Assembly (NCBI GenBank): GCA_017544745.1
Contig: JAFYDO010000047.1
Location: 1-5,673 of the forward strand
Source of the DNA: Treponema sp.
GTDB taxonomy: Bacteria; Spirochaetota; Spirochaetia; Treponematales; Treponemataceae
Direction: 5' to 3'
DNA length: 5,673 nucleotides
A program made the translations under genes and the position numbers. Every line of letters starts with the position of its first letter. The stretch's first letter is position 1. A model generated the notes under the pieces. The model saw nothing but the letters and a program-made list of their open reading frames with translations. It did no database searches and had not been told where the DNA came from. Of this stretch, positions 1-5,673 are shown piece after piece.

Positions 1-1148
1 GGAATTACGAAAATCTTTGTTTCACTGTCGTCGGCGCTGATGCAGGTTTCTGCGTTTCCTGTAAAGCTCCATTCGTTTTTCTGTTCATCAATTTTGATTC
101 CGTATTTTTCAAGACCAGAACAGGCCTTACCACGTGTGATTGGTCCGCGCTCACCTACTCCTGCTGTCCATACGATTGCGTCTACATGGCCAAGTTCTGC
201 CATAAAGGCACCAATGTATTTTTTAATGCGGAGTGCTTCCATATCAATAGAAAGCTGACAGAGTTTGTCGCCCTTTGCAGCATCAATTTCGATATCACGG
301 CGGTCTGAATATTTACCTGTAATACCAAGACATCCACACTTCTTATTGAGGGCTGTATCCATTTCGTCGGCAGTCATTCCTGTTTTGCGCATGATGTAGA
401 ATGGAAGAGCCGGGTCAAGGTCACCGGAACGAGTACCCATTACAAGTCCTTCAAGAGGAGTAATACCCATTGTTGTATCGTAGCAAACACCGTTCTTTAC
501 AGCACACATAGATGAACCGTTACCGATGTGGCAGATGATGAGGTTTGTATCTTTAGGATCTTTTCCAAGAAGTACTGCAGCACGTTTTGCTGTATAAAGG
601 AAGCTTGTTCCGTGGAAGCCGTAGCGGCGGGCAGCATATTTTTCGTACCATTCGCGAGGGATGGCGTACTGGAAAGTTTCTTCAGGCATTGTCTGGTGCC
701 AGGCTGTATCCATAATTGCAGAATGTGGAACATTTGGCATAACCTTCTGAGCAGCTTCAATACCCATAATGTTTGCAGGCATGTGGAGAGGTCCAAGGTC
801 AATTACTTCGCGGAAGCCGTCAAGAACTTCCGGAGTGATAAGTACAGACTTTGTAAACTTTTCGCCACCATGAAGTACGCGGTGTCCTACGGCAGAGATT
901 TCGTCCATAGACTTGATTACACCAACTTGGGGGTCTGTAATTTCCTTAATAATAAGTTCAATTGCTTCTTTGTGTGTCGGGCAAGGGCTTGTGATTTCTG
1001 TTTTCTGTCCCTTTGCCTTGTGAGTAATGCAGCTTCCTTCAATTCCGATGCGTTCTACAACACCGTTAGCCATTACCTCTTTGTTGTCCCAGTCGTAAAC
1101 CTGGTATTTAGCAGATGATGAACCGCAGTTCAATGTTAAGATTACCAT
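1..1148 (-). CDS. ackA: Acetate kinase, C-terminus cut by the window edge
   Basis: Cytoplasmic acetate kinase interconverts acetyl phosphate + ADP and acetate + ATP. It is the substrate-level ATP step of acetate-forming fermentation and normally works with phosphotransacetylase, which is not in view. I translated 382 uninterrupted codons from ATG at 1148; no stop occurs before base 1. Family signatures are clear: [11 protein letters not shown] at 4-14, [11 protein letters not shown] at 86-96, DTAWHQTMP at 147-155, RYGFHGTS at 175-182, HIGNGSS at 207-213 and GTRSGD at 239-244. Numbering runs one behind the Methanosarcina thermophila enzyme, so N7, R90, H122, D147, H179, N210 and R240 match the known active-site residues. 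The visible part ends at ...KIFVI, just before the usual PTNEE segment carrying the last catalytic Glu, so roughly 20-25 residues are missing. Position 183 is Phe where most homologues have His (His184 in M. thermophila). The start is supported by AGAGGA five bases upstream. Identity is essentially certain. Confidence 0.97.
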   Translation of the reverse strand, partial: MVILTLNCGSSSAKYQVYDWDNKEVMANGVVERIGIEGSCITHKAKGQKTEITSPCPTHKEAIELIIKEITDPQVGVIKSMDEISAVGHRVLHGGEKFTKSVLITPEVLDGFREVIDLGPLHMPANIMGIEAAQKVMPNVPHSAIMDTAWHQTMPEETFQYAIPREWYEKYAARRYGFHGTSFLYTAKRAAVLLGKDPKDTNLIICHIGNGSSMCAVKNGVCYDTTMGITPLEGLVMGTRSGDLDPALPFYIMRKTGMTADEMDTALNKKCGCLGITGKYSDRRDIEIDAAKGDKLCQLSIDMEALRIKKYIGAFMAELGHVDAIVWTAGVGERGPITRGKACSGLEKYGIKIDEQKNEWSFTGNAETCISADDSETKIFVI

Positions 1149-1153
1149 AAAAA

Positions 1154-1159
1154 TCCTCT
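1154..1159 (-). promoter_or_regulatory. Ribosome binding site of ackA
   Basis: On the minus strand AGAGGA lies five bases before the ATG at 1148. It is the strongest Shine-Dalgarno match among the gene starts here and fixes the ackA start, which also gives the family's usual N-terminus with Asn at residue 7. Confidence 0.8.
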
Positions 1160-1183
1160 ATATATATTTAAAATTGTTGTAAA

Positions 1184-1212
1184 ATTATACCCCTTTAGGG
1201 TGTTTTTTTCAA
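1184..1212 (-). promoter_or_regulatory. Sigma-70-type promoter of ackA
   Basis: On the minus strand TTGAAA (1212-1207, five of six matches to the -35 consensus) is followed by exactly 17 bases and a perfect TATAAT (1189-1184). Transcription would begin near 1177, giving a leader of about 29 bases that contains the AGAGGA site. The -35 box overlaps the TGA stop of the preceding solute-binding protein gene (1211-1209), so ackA can be expressed independently while still receiving read-through from the upstream pair. The spacer contains a short inverted repeat, CCCT-TT-AGGG on the plus strand (1191-1200), which could be an operator half-site pair or chance. The promoter itself is seen in sequence; activity is inferred. 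Confidence 0.75.
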
Positions 1213-2771
1213 TTCATAACAATATTCGGCACTGTAGACTTCTCCGGTTTTTTATACAGATACTTCAATGGGTGAATGTCAAAAGCATTTTCGCTCCAGC
1301 CACCGACTACTGTCAGGTCTATAACATTGGAAATGACCGGGTGGTAAATTGGAATTACCATGCAGTCATCCAGCAGCAATACTTCGGCCTGTGCTAAAAG
1401 CTTGTATCTTTCTTCATCCGACAAAACAGCTGCGTTATCTATGAGTGCATCATATTCTGCGTTTTTCCACAGTGCATCATTCAAAGAAGAATCACTTCGG
1501 AACAACTCCAGAAATGCCAGAGGGTCTGCAAAGTCTCCGATCCAGGTATAAATAAACATATCTGAATCTGAATTTCTTACCTGTCCAAAATATTCATAAC
1601 TCTTTTTTGTTTTGATAAGCAGCTCTACCCCAAGCTCTGCAAAGGCATCGCTTAAAAGTGTAAGCTTTTCTTCTGACAAACTGTTTTCTGGTATTTCAAG
1701 CTTGAGTGTAAGCTTTTCGTCCTGTGCAACACCATACTGTTCGCGTGCCAGCTGCATCAGTTTTTTTGCTTCAGCAACATCAGTATAAGAATATCCATCC
1801 ACAGTAGGATAACCTGTCAAAGGATATACAAAAGTTGTAGCAGGTACATAAGAGTCTGACCTTATTTTTTCCCATGGAATTGCTTCAAAAAGTGCTGCAC
1901 GAAATTCTCTGTTTTTCCAGATGGACGAGCCCATCTTAAAGAAAAAATATGCGGTTGCAAATTCTGCATTAATTCTAAAAGCATTTTTATTTAAGAGCGT
2001 AGAGGTATCAACCCCCGCTGTTACCCAATCTGCAATTCCCGTATTAAAATAATAGGTATTTTCAGTTGTATCACTGCTCTGATAAAAAATGATTTCTTCA
2101 AGCGCAACGTTGTCTTTATCCCAGTAATATTGGTTCTTCTTCATTCTGTAACAACCGTCATCCATGTCGTCCAGGTAAAAAGCCCCGGAAAAAACAAGAG
2201 GATTTTGATGCACAATAGAAAATGAAGAATGGCATAAGAGTCTCGGCAGATAGTTAGCAGGTTTTACAAGATGAATTGAAAGTGAATCTTCGGCATTTGC
2301 ATAAATACCAACCTCATTTTCACTCAACTTACCCATTCTGTAATCTGCAGCACCTTCAATTACATCCAAAAGCGAAGCATAAGGTGCATCTGGTGTAGCC
2401 AAAAGTCTTATCCACGAATCACGTACACTTGCAGCTGTAATTTTTTCACCGTTACTATAGCAGGCCTTGTCATTTATTTTAAAAGTCCAGCGCTTTTTAT
2501 CCCGGGAAATGTGATATTCAGTTGCAATTGCATACTTTGGATTAAGAGTTACAGGATCATAAGTAAAAAGACCTTCGTAAAGCCCCGAAAGAATCTGAGC
2601 ATCACTGGAATAACTTGTTGTATGCGGATTTAAATCATGCGGATGATACGATTCAACAATTACAAAGGTTTTATCAACGGCCAGAGTCTGTTCCGGTTCT
2701 TCTTCCTGTGCAAAAACCGCTGTTGTAAAAACAAAAAGAGCGAAAATTGAAAATAAAAAAACTTTTTTCAT
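1209..2771 (-). CDS. ABC transporter substrate-binding protein, family 5 (oligopeptide/dipeptide OppA/DppA type)
   Basis: Exported solute-binding protein of the SBP_bac_5 family, which captures peptides (sometimes nickel, sugars or other ligands) and delivers them to an ABC importer. Residues 1-21 form a signal peptide: MKK, a hydrophobic core and a VFA cleavage site before Q22. There is no lipobox Cys, so a soluble periplasmic protein is expected. Family features in order: DLNPHTT then GLYEGLFTYDP (47-73), the KRWTFKIND...YSNGEKITAASVRDSW block (93-120), a CYRMKKNQYYWDKD segment (207-220), NREFRAAL (287-294) and WIGDFADPLAFLELF (410-424). The 520-residue length is normal for the family. It starts 9 bases after the preceding gene, with TTAAGG (2784-2779) as ribosome binding site overlapping that gene's TAA, so the two are probably translationally coupled. 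No permease or ATPase gene is adjacent. Peptide specificity is inferred from the family, not shown. No lineage-specific symbol is justified. Confidence 0.9.
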   Translation of the reverse strand: MKKVFLFSIFALFVFTTAVFAQEEEPEQTLAVDKTFVIVESYHPHDLNPHTTSYSSDAQILSGLYEGLFTYDPVTLNPKYAIATEYHISRDKKRWTFKINDKACYSNGEKITAASVRDSWIRLLATPDAPYASLLDVIEGAADYRMGKLSENEVGIYANAEDSLSIHLVKPANYLPRLLCHSSFSIVHQNPLVFSGAFYLDDMDDGCYRMKKNQYYWDKDNVALEEIIFYQSSDTTENTYYFNTGIADWVTAGVDTSTLLNKNAFRINAEFATAYFFFKMGSSIWKNREFRAALFEAIPWEKIRSDSYVPATTFVYPLTGYPTVDGYSYTDVAEAKKLMQLAREQYGVAQDEKLTLKLEIPENSLSEEKLTLLSDAFAELGVELLIKTKKSYEYFGQVRNSDSDMFIYTWIGDFADPLAFLELFRSDSSLNDALWKNAEYDALIDNAAVLSDEERYKLLAQAEVLLLDDCMVIPIYHPVISNVIDLTVVGGWSENAFDIHPLKYLYKKPEKSTVPNIVMN

Positions 2772-2778
2772 AGGTTTA

Positions 2779-2784
2779 CCTTAA
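2779..2784 (-). promoter_or_regulatory. Ribosome binding site overlapping the upstream stop codon (coupling site)
   Basis: Minus-strand TTAAGG lies seven bases before the ATG of the solute-binding protein gene and contains the TAA stop (2783-2781) of the 469-residue gene. This arrangement usually lets terminating ribosomes re-initiate, so it argues that the two genes form one transcription and translation unit. Confidence 0.6.
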
Positions 2785-4190
2785 TTCATTATTCCAAGCT
2801 TTTTCATCTGTTCAATTTCTTCTTTTGCAGATGCATATTCACCGCGCTTTTTGTTTGCATTGATAATTGCATTTCTGTAAGAAGAAAGGTCAATCTTAAG
2901 CCCCTTTACCTTTGGACGATTAAGTACCTCTACATTTGCCTTAAAATGTTCATCAAGTGCGTTTATTGTAGTAAACAGCTTCTGATTTTCCTGAATCTGT
3001 CTGTTTAAGAAAATTAATGCATCATCTTCTTTTGCAGAATTAATCTTGGAATACTCTGCTCCCTTTGAACCAATGCCTGAATAAATATGCGCAAGCTTTT
3101 CAATCTTGGTCATAAAGGTATTTACTTCTATAGTTTGTGTACTCTTTGCGCCAGTCTGAGAATCTGTAACAACAATTGTACAGCTTCGTTCCTTTTCCTT
3201 AAGGCCAAGAGCCTTTTTAAGAGCCTGTATAAATTTTGCAAACAGAGATTTTTTTGTATCAAACAAAAGTTCAAAGTTATCTGAAAGCTTTACATACAAC
3301 TGACCCAAAATTGGTCCAAAAACACCAAGTGTAAAAACTGCAGCCATCAATAAATCATGAGGATTTACAGTTTTTGTTTCTTTTTTATGCTCTTCAATCT
3401 TTATTTCAAGCTTACTCAAAAGAGCAGAACGCAGGCTTTCCTTATTAGGTCCCTGATCTTCGGCTACGATTTCCTGAACAAGGTCTGTATAAACAGTCTT
3501 TTTGCCTGTAGTTTTTACATAAAGCCGTTTGATTTCGTTTACTTCTGCTTCCGGAGATGCAAAAGCCTTGGCCTTATCAAATTCCGGATGCTCAAAAACG
3601 TCCTTACGCAGGTTTCCTTTGTACATTTCCTTTTGAAAATCTGCAAGCTCATGCAAACAACCGTTGATTATCTTACAACATTTGGAACATTTTTCCTGGC
3701 TGTCGTTTATAAGGCTTATTGTTACTGCAGGGGCATTGGTTCTGGCTTTTGTAAGTGCAGTTGCAAGCGCCCTTGTATTGGATTTTGAACTGTTGGAAGA
3801 AAGATTTTGCCAATCAAAAACCTCTATAAAATCAAGTAAGGTCTTAATACGTGGAAGAGTTATATTTTCTACGGAAAAACGGAAATAGGTACAGATAAAA
3901 TCGAGCATCATTTCGTAATCGGAAAAACGTTTTCCAAGAACAACCGGATCTTCGTTTTCGGTGAACGGAGTTGTTTCTATTGTTCCAATATCCGAAATAC
4001 GGGTTTCGAGTTTATAAGGGTCCGGATGAATAAGAGACCTCTTAACAAGAACTTCATTCAGATTGCGTACACAGGTGTGAAGAAGCCTGAACTGTTCGAG
4101 CATATACTGCAGTCTGTCCGTGTTAAACCAGCCTTGTTTGGCCATAAGCGCCGTTTCGAGCTGGCTTGTAAAAATCATTATTTCTTCCAT
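2781..4190 (-). CDS. Uncharacterised 469-residue protein, first gene of a pair with the solute-binding protein
   Basis: I do not recognise a family. The protein is 469 residues, rich in Lys, Glu, Leu and Ile, and appears mostly helical. No signal peptide is present. There is one hydrophobic stretch, about 279-300 (DLLMAAVFTLGVFGPILGQLYV), which could be a single membrane segment or a buried helix. A Cys cluster, CSKCCKIINGC, lies at 168-178, with further Cys at 40 and 100; metal binding or disulphides are possible but unproven. Residues 130-150 are a Ser/Thr/Ala-rich linker. A highly charged region (255-275) precedes the hydrophobic segment and another (445-465) closes the protein, both compatible with short coiled coils. 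Two starts are possible: ATG at 4190, preceded only by a weak AAGA, or the ATG of residue 5 at 4178, which has GGAAG (4188-4184) at five bases and is arguably better. The gene is divergent from pepT and coupled to the downstream binding protein, so a role connected with uptake or the envelope is a guess from context only. Confidence 0.8.
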   Translation of the reverse strand: MEEIMIFTSQLETALMAKQGWFNTDRLQYMLEQFRLLHTCVRNLNEVLVKRSLIHPDPYKLETRISDIGTIETTPFTENEDPVVLGKRFSDYEMMLDFICTYFRFSVENITLPRIKTLLDFIEVFDWQNLSSNSSKSNTRALATALTKARTNAPAVTISLINDSQEKCSKCCKIINGCLHELADFQKEMYKGNLRKDVFEHPEFDKAKAFASPEAEVNEIKRLYVKTTGKKTVYTDLVQEIVAEDQGPNKESLRSALLSKLEIKIEEHKKETKTVNPHDLLMAAVFTLGVFGPILGQLYVKLSDNFELLFDTKKSLFAKFIQALKKALGLKEKERSCTIVVTDSQTGAKSTQTIEVNTFMTKIEKLAHIYSGIGSKGAEYSKINSAKEDDALIFLNRQIQENQKLFTTINALDEHFKANVEVLNRPKVKGLKIDLSSYRNAIINANKKRGEYASAKEEIEQMKKLGIMN

Positions 4191-4237
4191 ATCTTATATT
4201 ATCGTCAAAAAAGTGAATTTTCAGTACAATTACTACT
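4191..4237. other. Divergent intergenic region between the unknown gene and pepT
   Basis: These 47 A+T-rich bases must hold the start signals for both directions. For pepT a plausible promoter is visible. For the minus-strand gene I see TTGACG (4207-4202) and A+T-rich stretches such as GATAAT and TATAAG, but no correctly spaced -35/-10 pair that I would call. No Shine-Dalgarno sequence is present on the plus strand before the pepT ATG. Confidence 0.5.
4202..4230 (+). promoter_or_regulatory. Possible pepT promoter, giving a leaderless mRNA
   Basis: TCGTCA (4202-4207, four of six -35 matches), 17 bases, then TACAAT (4225-4230, five of six -10 matches). Transcription would begin about seven bases past the -10 box, at or within one base of the pepT ATG at 4238. 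The lack of any Shine-Dalgarno sequence before that ATG fits a leaderless transcript. The -35 match is weak, so this is tentative. Confidence 0.4.
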
Positions 4238-5440
4238 ATGAACTACATATACAATAGTAATGAATATAAAAACAAGCTTCTAGACCGATTTTTGCGTTAT
4301 GTAAAGGTTTGGACGGAAAGTGATAGCGCTGCTGCCGATAAAGGTATTTTTCCTTCTAGCAAGAGGCAGTTTGATTTGGCACATATATTGGAACAGGAAC
4401 TCAAAGATCTTGGGCTGGAGAATGTGCAGGTTACGCCGGACTGTTATGTTTATGGATATTTACCCGCAGTTTCTGGGGTCCCTGAGCCTGTCGAAGGGGC
4501 GTTTGATCCAGTTTTATTTCTTTCCCACATGGATACTGTAGATGAAGTTAGCGGGAAAGATGTAAAACCAGTTTTAACAGAAGAAAACGGTGATACTATC
4601 ATCCACTCGGACGGCACTACCCTTTTGGGAGGAGATGATAAGGCTGGTGTTGCAGCAATTATGAGTGCACTGGATTTTCTGGTACATAATCCCGAGGTAA
4701 AACATCGTCCGGTAGAGGTAATTTTTTCTCCGGATGAAGAAACAGGTCACGGCATGGACAGGGTTCCTATGCAGCTCATCAAATCTAAATATGCTTATAC
4801 TGTTGACGGAGGAGCCGAAGGAGAGCTCGAAAGTGAATGCTTTAATGCCTGGGGTGCAACCGTAGAGTTTACAGGAAAAGCCTGCCACACTGGAGATGCT
4901 AAGGCCGGTGGCATGATAAATGCAAACCTTATGGCCGCAGATTTTGCTTCTCTTTTACCACGCGACAAAATGCCCGAAACTACCGAAGGCTATCAGGGCT
5001 TTATTGCACTGATGCAGATTCAGTCTGGAATTGAAAAAGCTGCTATGGCCCTGTTACTCAGAGCCTTTAATATAGAAGAAATTGAACAGGAAAAGAAGCT
5101 TTTACAGGATATTGCTGCAACCGTACAAAAAAAATACGGAAACGGTGCATTAGTTAGCGTTAGTTTTAAACAGCAATATCTTAATATGAAGGATGAACTG
5201 GATAAAAATCCCGAGGTTGTAGCCCAGCTGGAACAGGCATATAACGCTGCCGGTGTCAAAATCATCCATAAGCCAATCCGCGGTGGTACAGATGGTTCAA
5301 GACTTACAGAGATGGGCATTCCAACACCTAATATCTTTACCGGTGGCCATGAATTTCATTCTAGAAACGAATGGGTTAGTCTAAACTCAATGTCTAAAGC
5401 AGCCGATGTTATAATAAATATTTGTAAAGAGATATTATAG
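4238..5440 (+). CDS. pepT: Peptidase T (M20B zinc aminotripeptidase)
   Basis: Cytoplasmic two-zinc aminopeptidase that removes the N-terminal residue of tripeptides, completing breakdown of imported peptides. M20 motifs and probable ligands, aligned from memory to E. coli PepT: SHMDT with H97 (zinc) and D99; LLGGDDKAG with bridging D133; SPDEETG with E167 (general base) and E168 (zinc); TVDGG with D190 (zinc); RGGTDGS (348-354); and FTGGHEFHSR with H374 (zinc). The catalytic set is complete. At 400 residues the length is normal, although the loop between H97 and D133 is about 26 residues shorter than in E. coli and the N-terminus is about 10 longer. ATG 4238 is the only usable start: no other Met occurs before M98. 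Residues 81-87 (VPEPVEG) are encoded by a dispersed repeat, in the variable loop just before the SHMDT strand. R275-A-F replaces the usual RDF. The gene is divergent from the unknown gene and 96 bases ahead of murA. Confidence 0.95.
   Translation: MNYIYNSNEYKNKLLDRFLRYVKVWTESDSAAADKGIFPSSKRQFDLAHILEQELKDLGLENVQVTPDCYVYGYLPAVSGVPEPVEGAFDPVLFLSHMDTVDEVSGKDVKPVLTEENGDTIIHSDGTTLLGGDDKAGVAAIMSALDFLVHNPEVKHRPVEVIFSPDEETGHGMDRVPMQLIKSKYAYTVDGGAEGELESECFNAWGATVEFTGKACHTGDAKAGGMINANLMAADFASLLPRDKMPETTEGYQGFIALMQIQSGIEKAAMALLLRAFNIEEIEQEKKLLQDIAATVQKKYGNGALVSVSFKQQYLNMKDELDKNPEVVAQLEQAYNAAGVKIIHKPIRGGTDGSRLTEMGIPTPNIFTGGHEFHSRNEWVSLNSMSKAADVIINICKEIL
4480..4498 (+). repeat. Dispersed short repeat (PEPVEG/LSLSKG type) inside pepT
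   Basis: CCCTGAGCCTGTCGAAGGG matches the well-known recurrent element CCTGAGC(C/T)TGTCGAAGG, which I recall from many bacterial genomes and which leaves translated traces VPEPVEG/VPELVEG and LSLSKG in annotated proteins. Both traces are seen here: VPEPVEG in the pepT frame and SLSLSKG in the next frame. The ends, CCCT and AGGG, are complementary. The element adds residues 81-87 of PepT without breaking the frame. Only one copy is in this window, so membership of a genome-wide family is recalled knowledge, not demonstrated. Confidence 0.7.
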
Positions 5441-5453
5441 AAGAATCTTATAG

Positions 5454-5482
5454 AGTTTGGGTGCTTACGCCGCTCCCAAACT
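5454..5482 (+). terminator. Stem-loop after pepT, possible terminator or intergenic repeat
   Basis: AGTTTGGG (5454-5461) pairs perfectly with CCCAAACT (5475-5482). After one T/T mismatch the stem can continue with GC/GC, closing a seven-base loop. It lies 13 bases after the pepT stop. The nearest T-run (TTTTT, 5490-5494) starts eight bases after the stem instead of directly, so it is not a textbook intrinsic terminator; it could be a weak terminator, an RNA-stabilising 3' structure or a small intergenic repeat. Confidence 0.5.
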
Positions 5483-5523
5483 AAATGCATTTTTCATAAA
5501 TACTTCTTTCCATACATTTCTTA

Positions 5524-5530
5524 TAAGGAA
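5524..5530 (+). promoter_or_regulatory. Ribosome binding site of murA
   Basis: TAAGGAA lies six bases before the ATG at 5537 and fixes the murA start, which also places the active-site Lys at residue 22 as in E. coli MurA. I see no convincing -35/-10 pair in the rest of the 5483-5536 spacer. Confidence 0.7.
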
Positions 5531-5536
5531 CCAAAA

Positions 5537-5673
5537 ATGAAAGAATATGTAATTGAGGGTGGATATCCTATTCAGGGGACAGTTACTGCAAGCGGAAATA
5601 AGAACGCTGCACTTCCCTGCCTTACTGCTACACTTTTAACAACAGAACCTGTAATACTTCACAATATTCCAAA
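5537..5673 (+). CDS. murA: UDP-N-acetylglucosamine 1-carboxyvinyltransferase (MurA), N-terminal 45 codons only
   Basis: MurA transfers enolpyruvate from phosphoenolpyruvate to UDP-GlcNAc, the first committed step of peptidoglycan synthesis, in the cytoplasm. Only the first 45 codons plus two bases are in the window. They carry the family's start: an IEGGYPIQGTVTASGNKNAA segment (6-25), with K22 and N23 at exactly the E. coli positions, both binding substrate in the active site, then LP...ATLLTTEPVILHNIP (26-45), which matches the usual LLAEEPV.I.NVP pattern. Residue 21 is Asn where Ala is more common. The fosfomycin-reactive Cys (about residue 115) lies outside the window, so sensitivity cannot be judged. 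The paralogous EPSP synthase (AroA) is unlikely given the SGNKNAALP motif. Confidence 0.92.
   Translation, partial: MKEYVIEGGYPIQGTVTASGNKNAALPCLTATLLTTEPVILHNIP

Noticed and set aside
168..258. End of a short plus-strand open frame (40-258)
   Set aside because: Antisense to the C-terminal part of ackA; no ribosome binding site and no recognisable protein.
528..1118. 196-codon open frame on the plus strand
   Set aside because: It lies wholly antisense to ackA, whose protein motifs are unmistakable; the translation is Cys/Phe-rich without any recognisable family.
1189..1209. ACCC-loop-GGGT followed by a T-run on the plus strand, resembling a terminator
   Set aside because: The stem is only four pairs and no plus-strand gene ends here; the bases are better explained as the ackA promoter spacer and -35 region on the minus strand.
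1657..1718. Direct repeat AGTGTAAGCTTTTC at 1657-1670 and 1705-1718
   Set aside because: The copies are 48 bases apart, in frame, and encode EKLTL twice in the binding protein; two short similar strands or chance explain this better than a repeat element.
3357..3788. 143-codon open frame on the plus strand
   Set aside because: Antisense to the 469-residue gene, rich in Phe and Cys as expected from reversed Lys/Glu-rich coding, with no supporting start signals or family.
4574..5319. Two minus-strand open frames (4574-4888 and 5020-5319) inside pepT
   Set aside because: Both are antisense to conserved PepT motifs and show no family features or start signals.

Overview
The window reads as ordinary bacterial chromosome from a diderm, most likely a Treponema-like spirochaete. 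That guess rests on moderate-to-low G+C, the style of the acetate kinase and peptidase T proteins, and a dispersed CCCTGAGCCTGTCGAAGGG repeat read in frame inside a gene. No rRNA or other lineage marker is present, so the assignment is an inference held at about 50%. There are five protein genes: three on the minus strand on the left, and two on the plus strand on the right.

Left block, minus strand (transcribed right to left). A 469-residue protein that I do not recognise (4190 to 2781) is followed after only 9 bases by a family 5 (OppA/DppA-like) exported solute-binding protein (2771 to 1209). The ribosome binding site of the second gene overlaps the stop codon of the first, so the two form a translationally coupled pair. 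Next comes acetate kinase, ackA (1148 to the window edge, cut about 20 to 25 residues before its end). It has its own near-consensus sigma-70 promoter, whose -35 box overlaps the stop codon of the solute-binding protein gene.

Right block, plus strand. A 47-base A+T-rich gap separates the unknown gene from the divergent pepT (4238-5440, peptidase T, M20 zinc aminotripeptidase). pepT has no Shine-Dalgarno sequence, and a possible promoter lies so close to its ATG that the mRNA may be leaderless. A dispersed repeat element has been absorbed into its reading frame. After a stem-loop in the 96-base spacer, murA begins (5537 to the window edge; only the first 45 codons are present).

How the genes may work together: a peptide-type binding protein beside a divergent intracellular tripeptidase suggests peptide scavenging, with amino-acid or sugar catabolism ending at acetate kinase, which makes ATP from acetyl phosphate. 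No permease or ATPase genes of an ABC importer are visible, so the binding protein is an orphan here. MurA is a peptidoglycan housekeeping gene. There is no CRISPR array, tRNA, rRNA, transposase gene or phage gene. The least understood items are the 469-residue protein and the repeat inside pepT.
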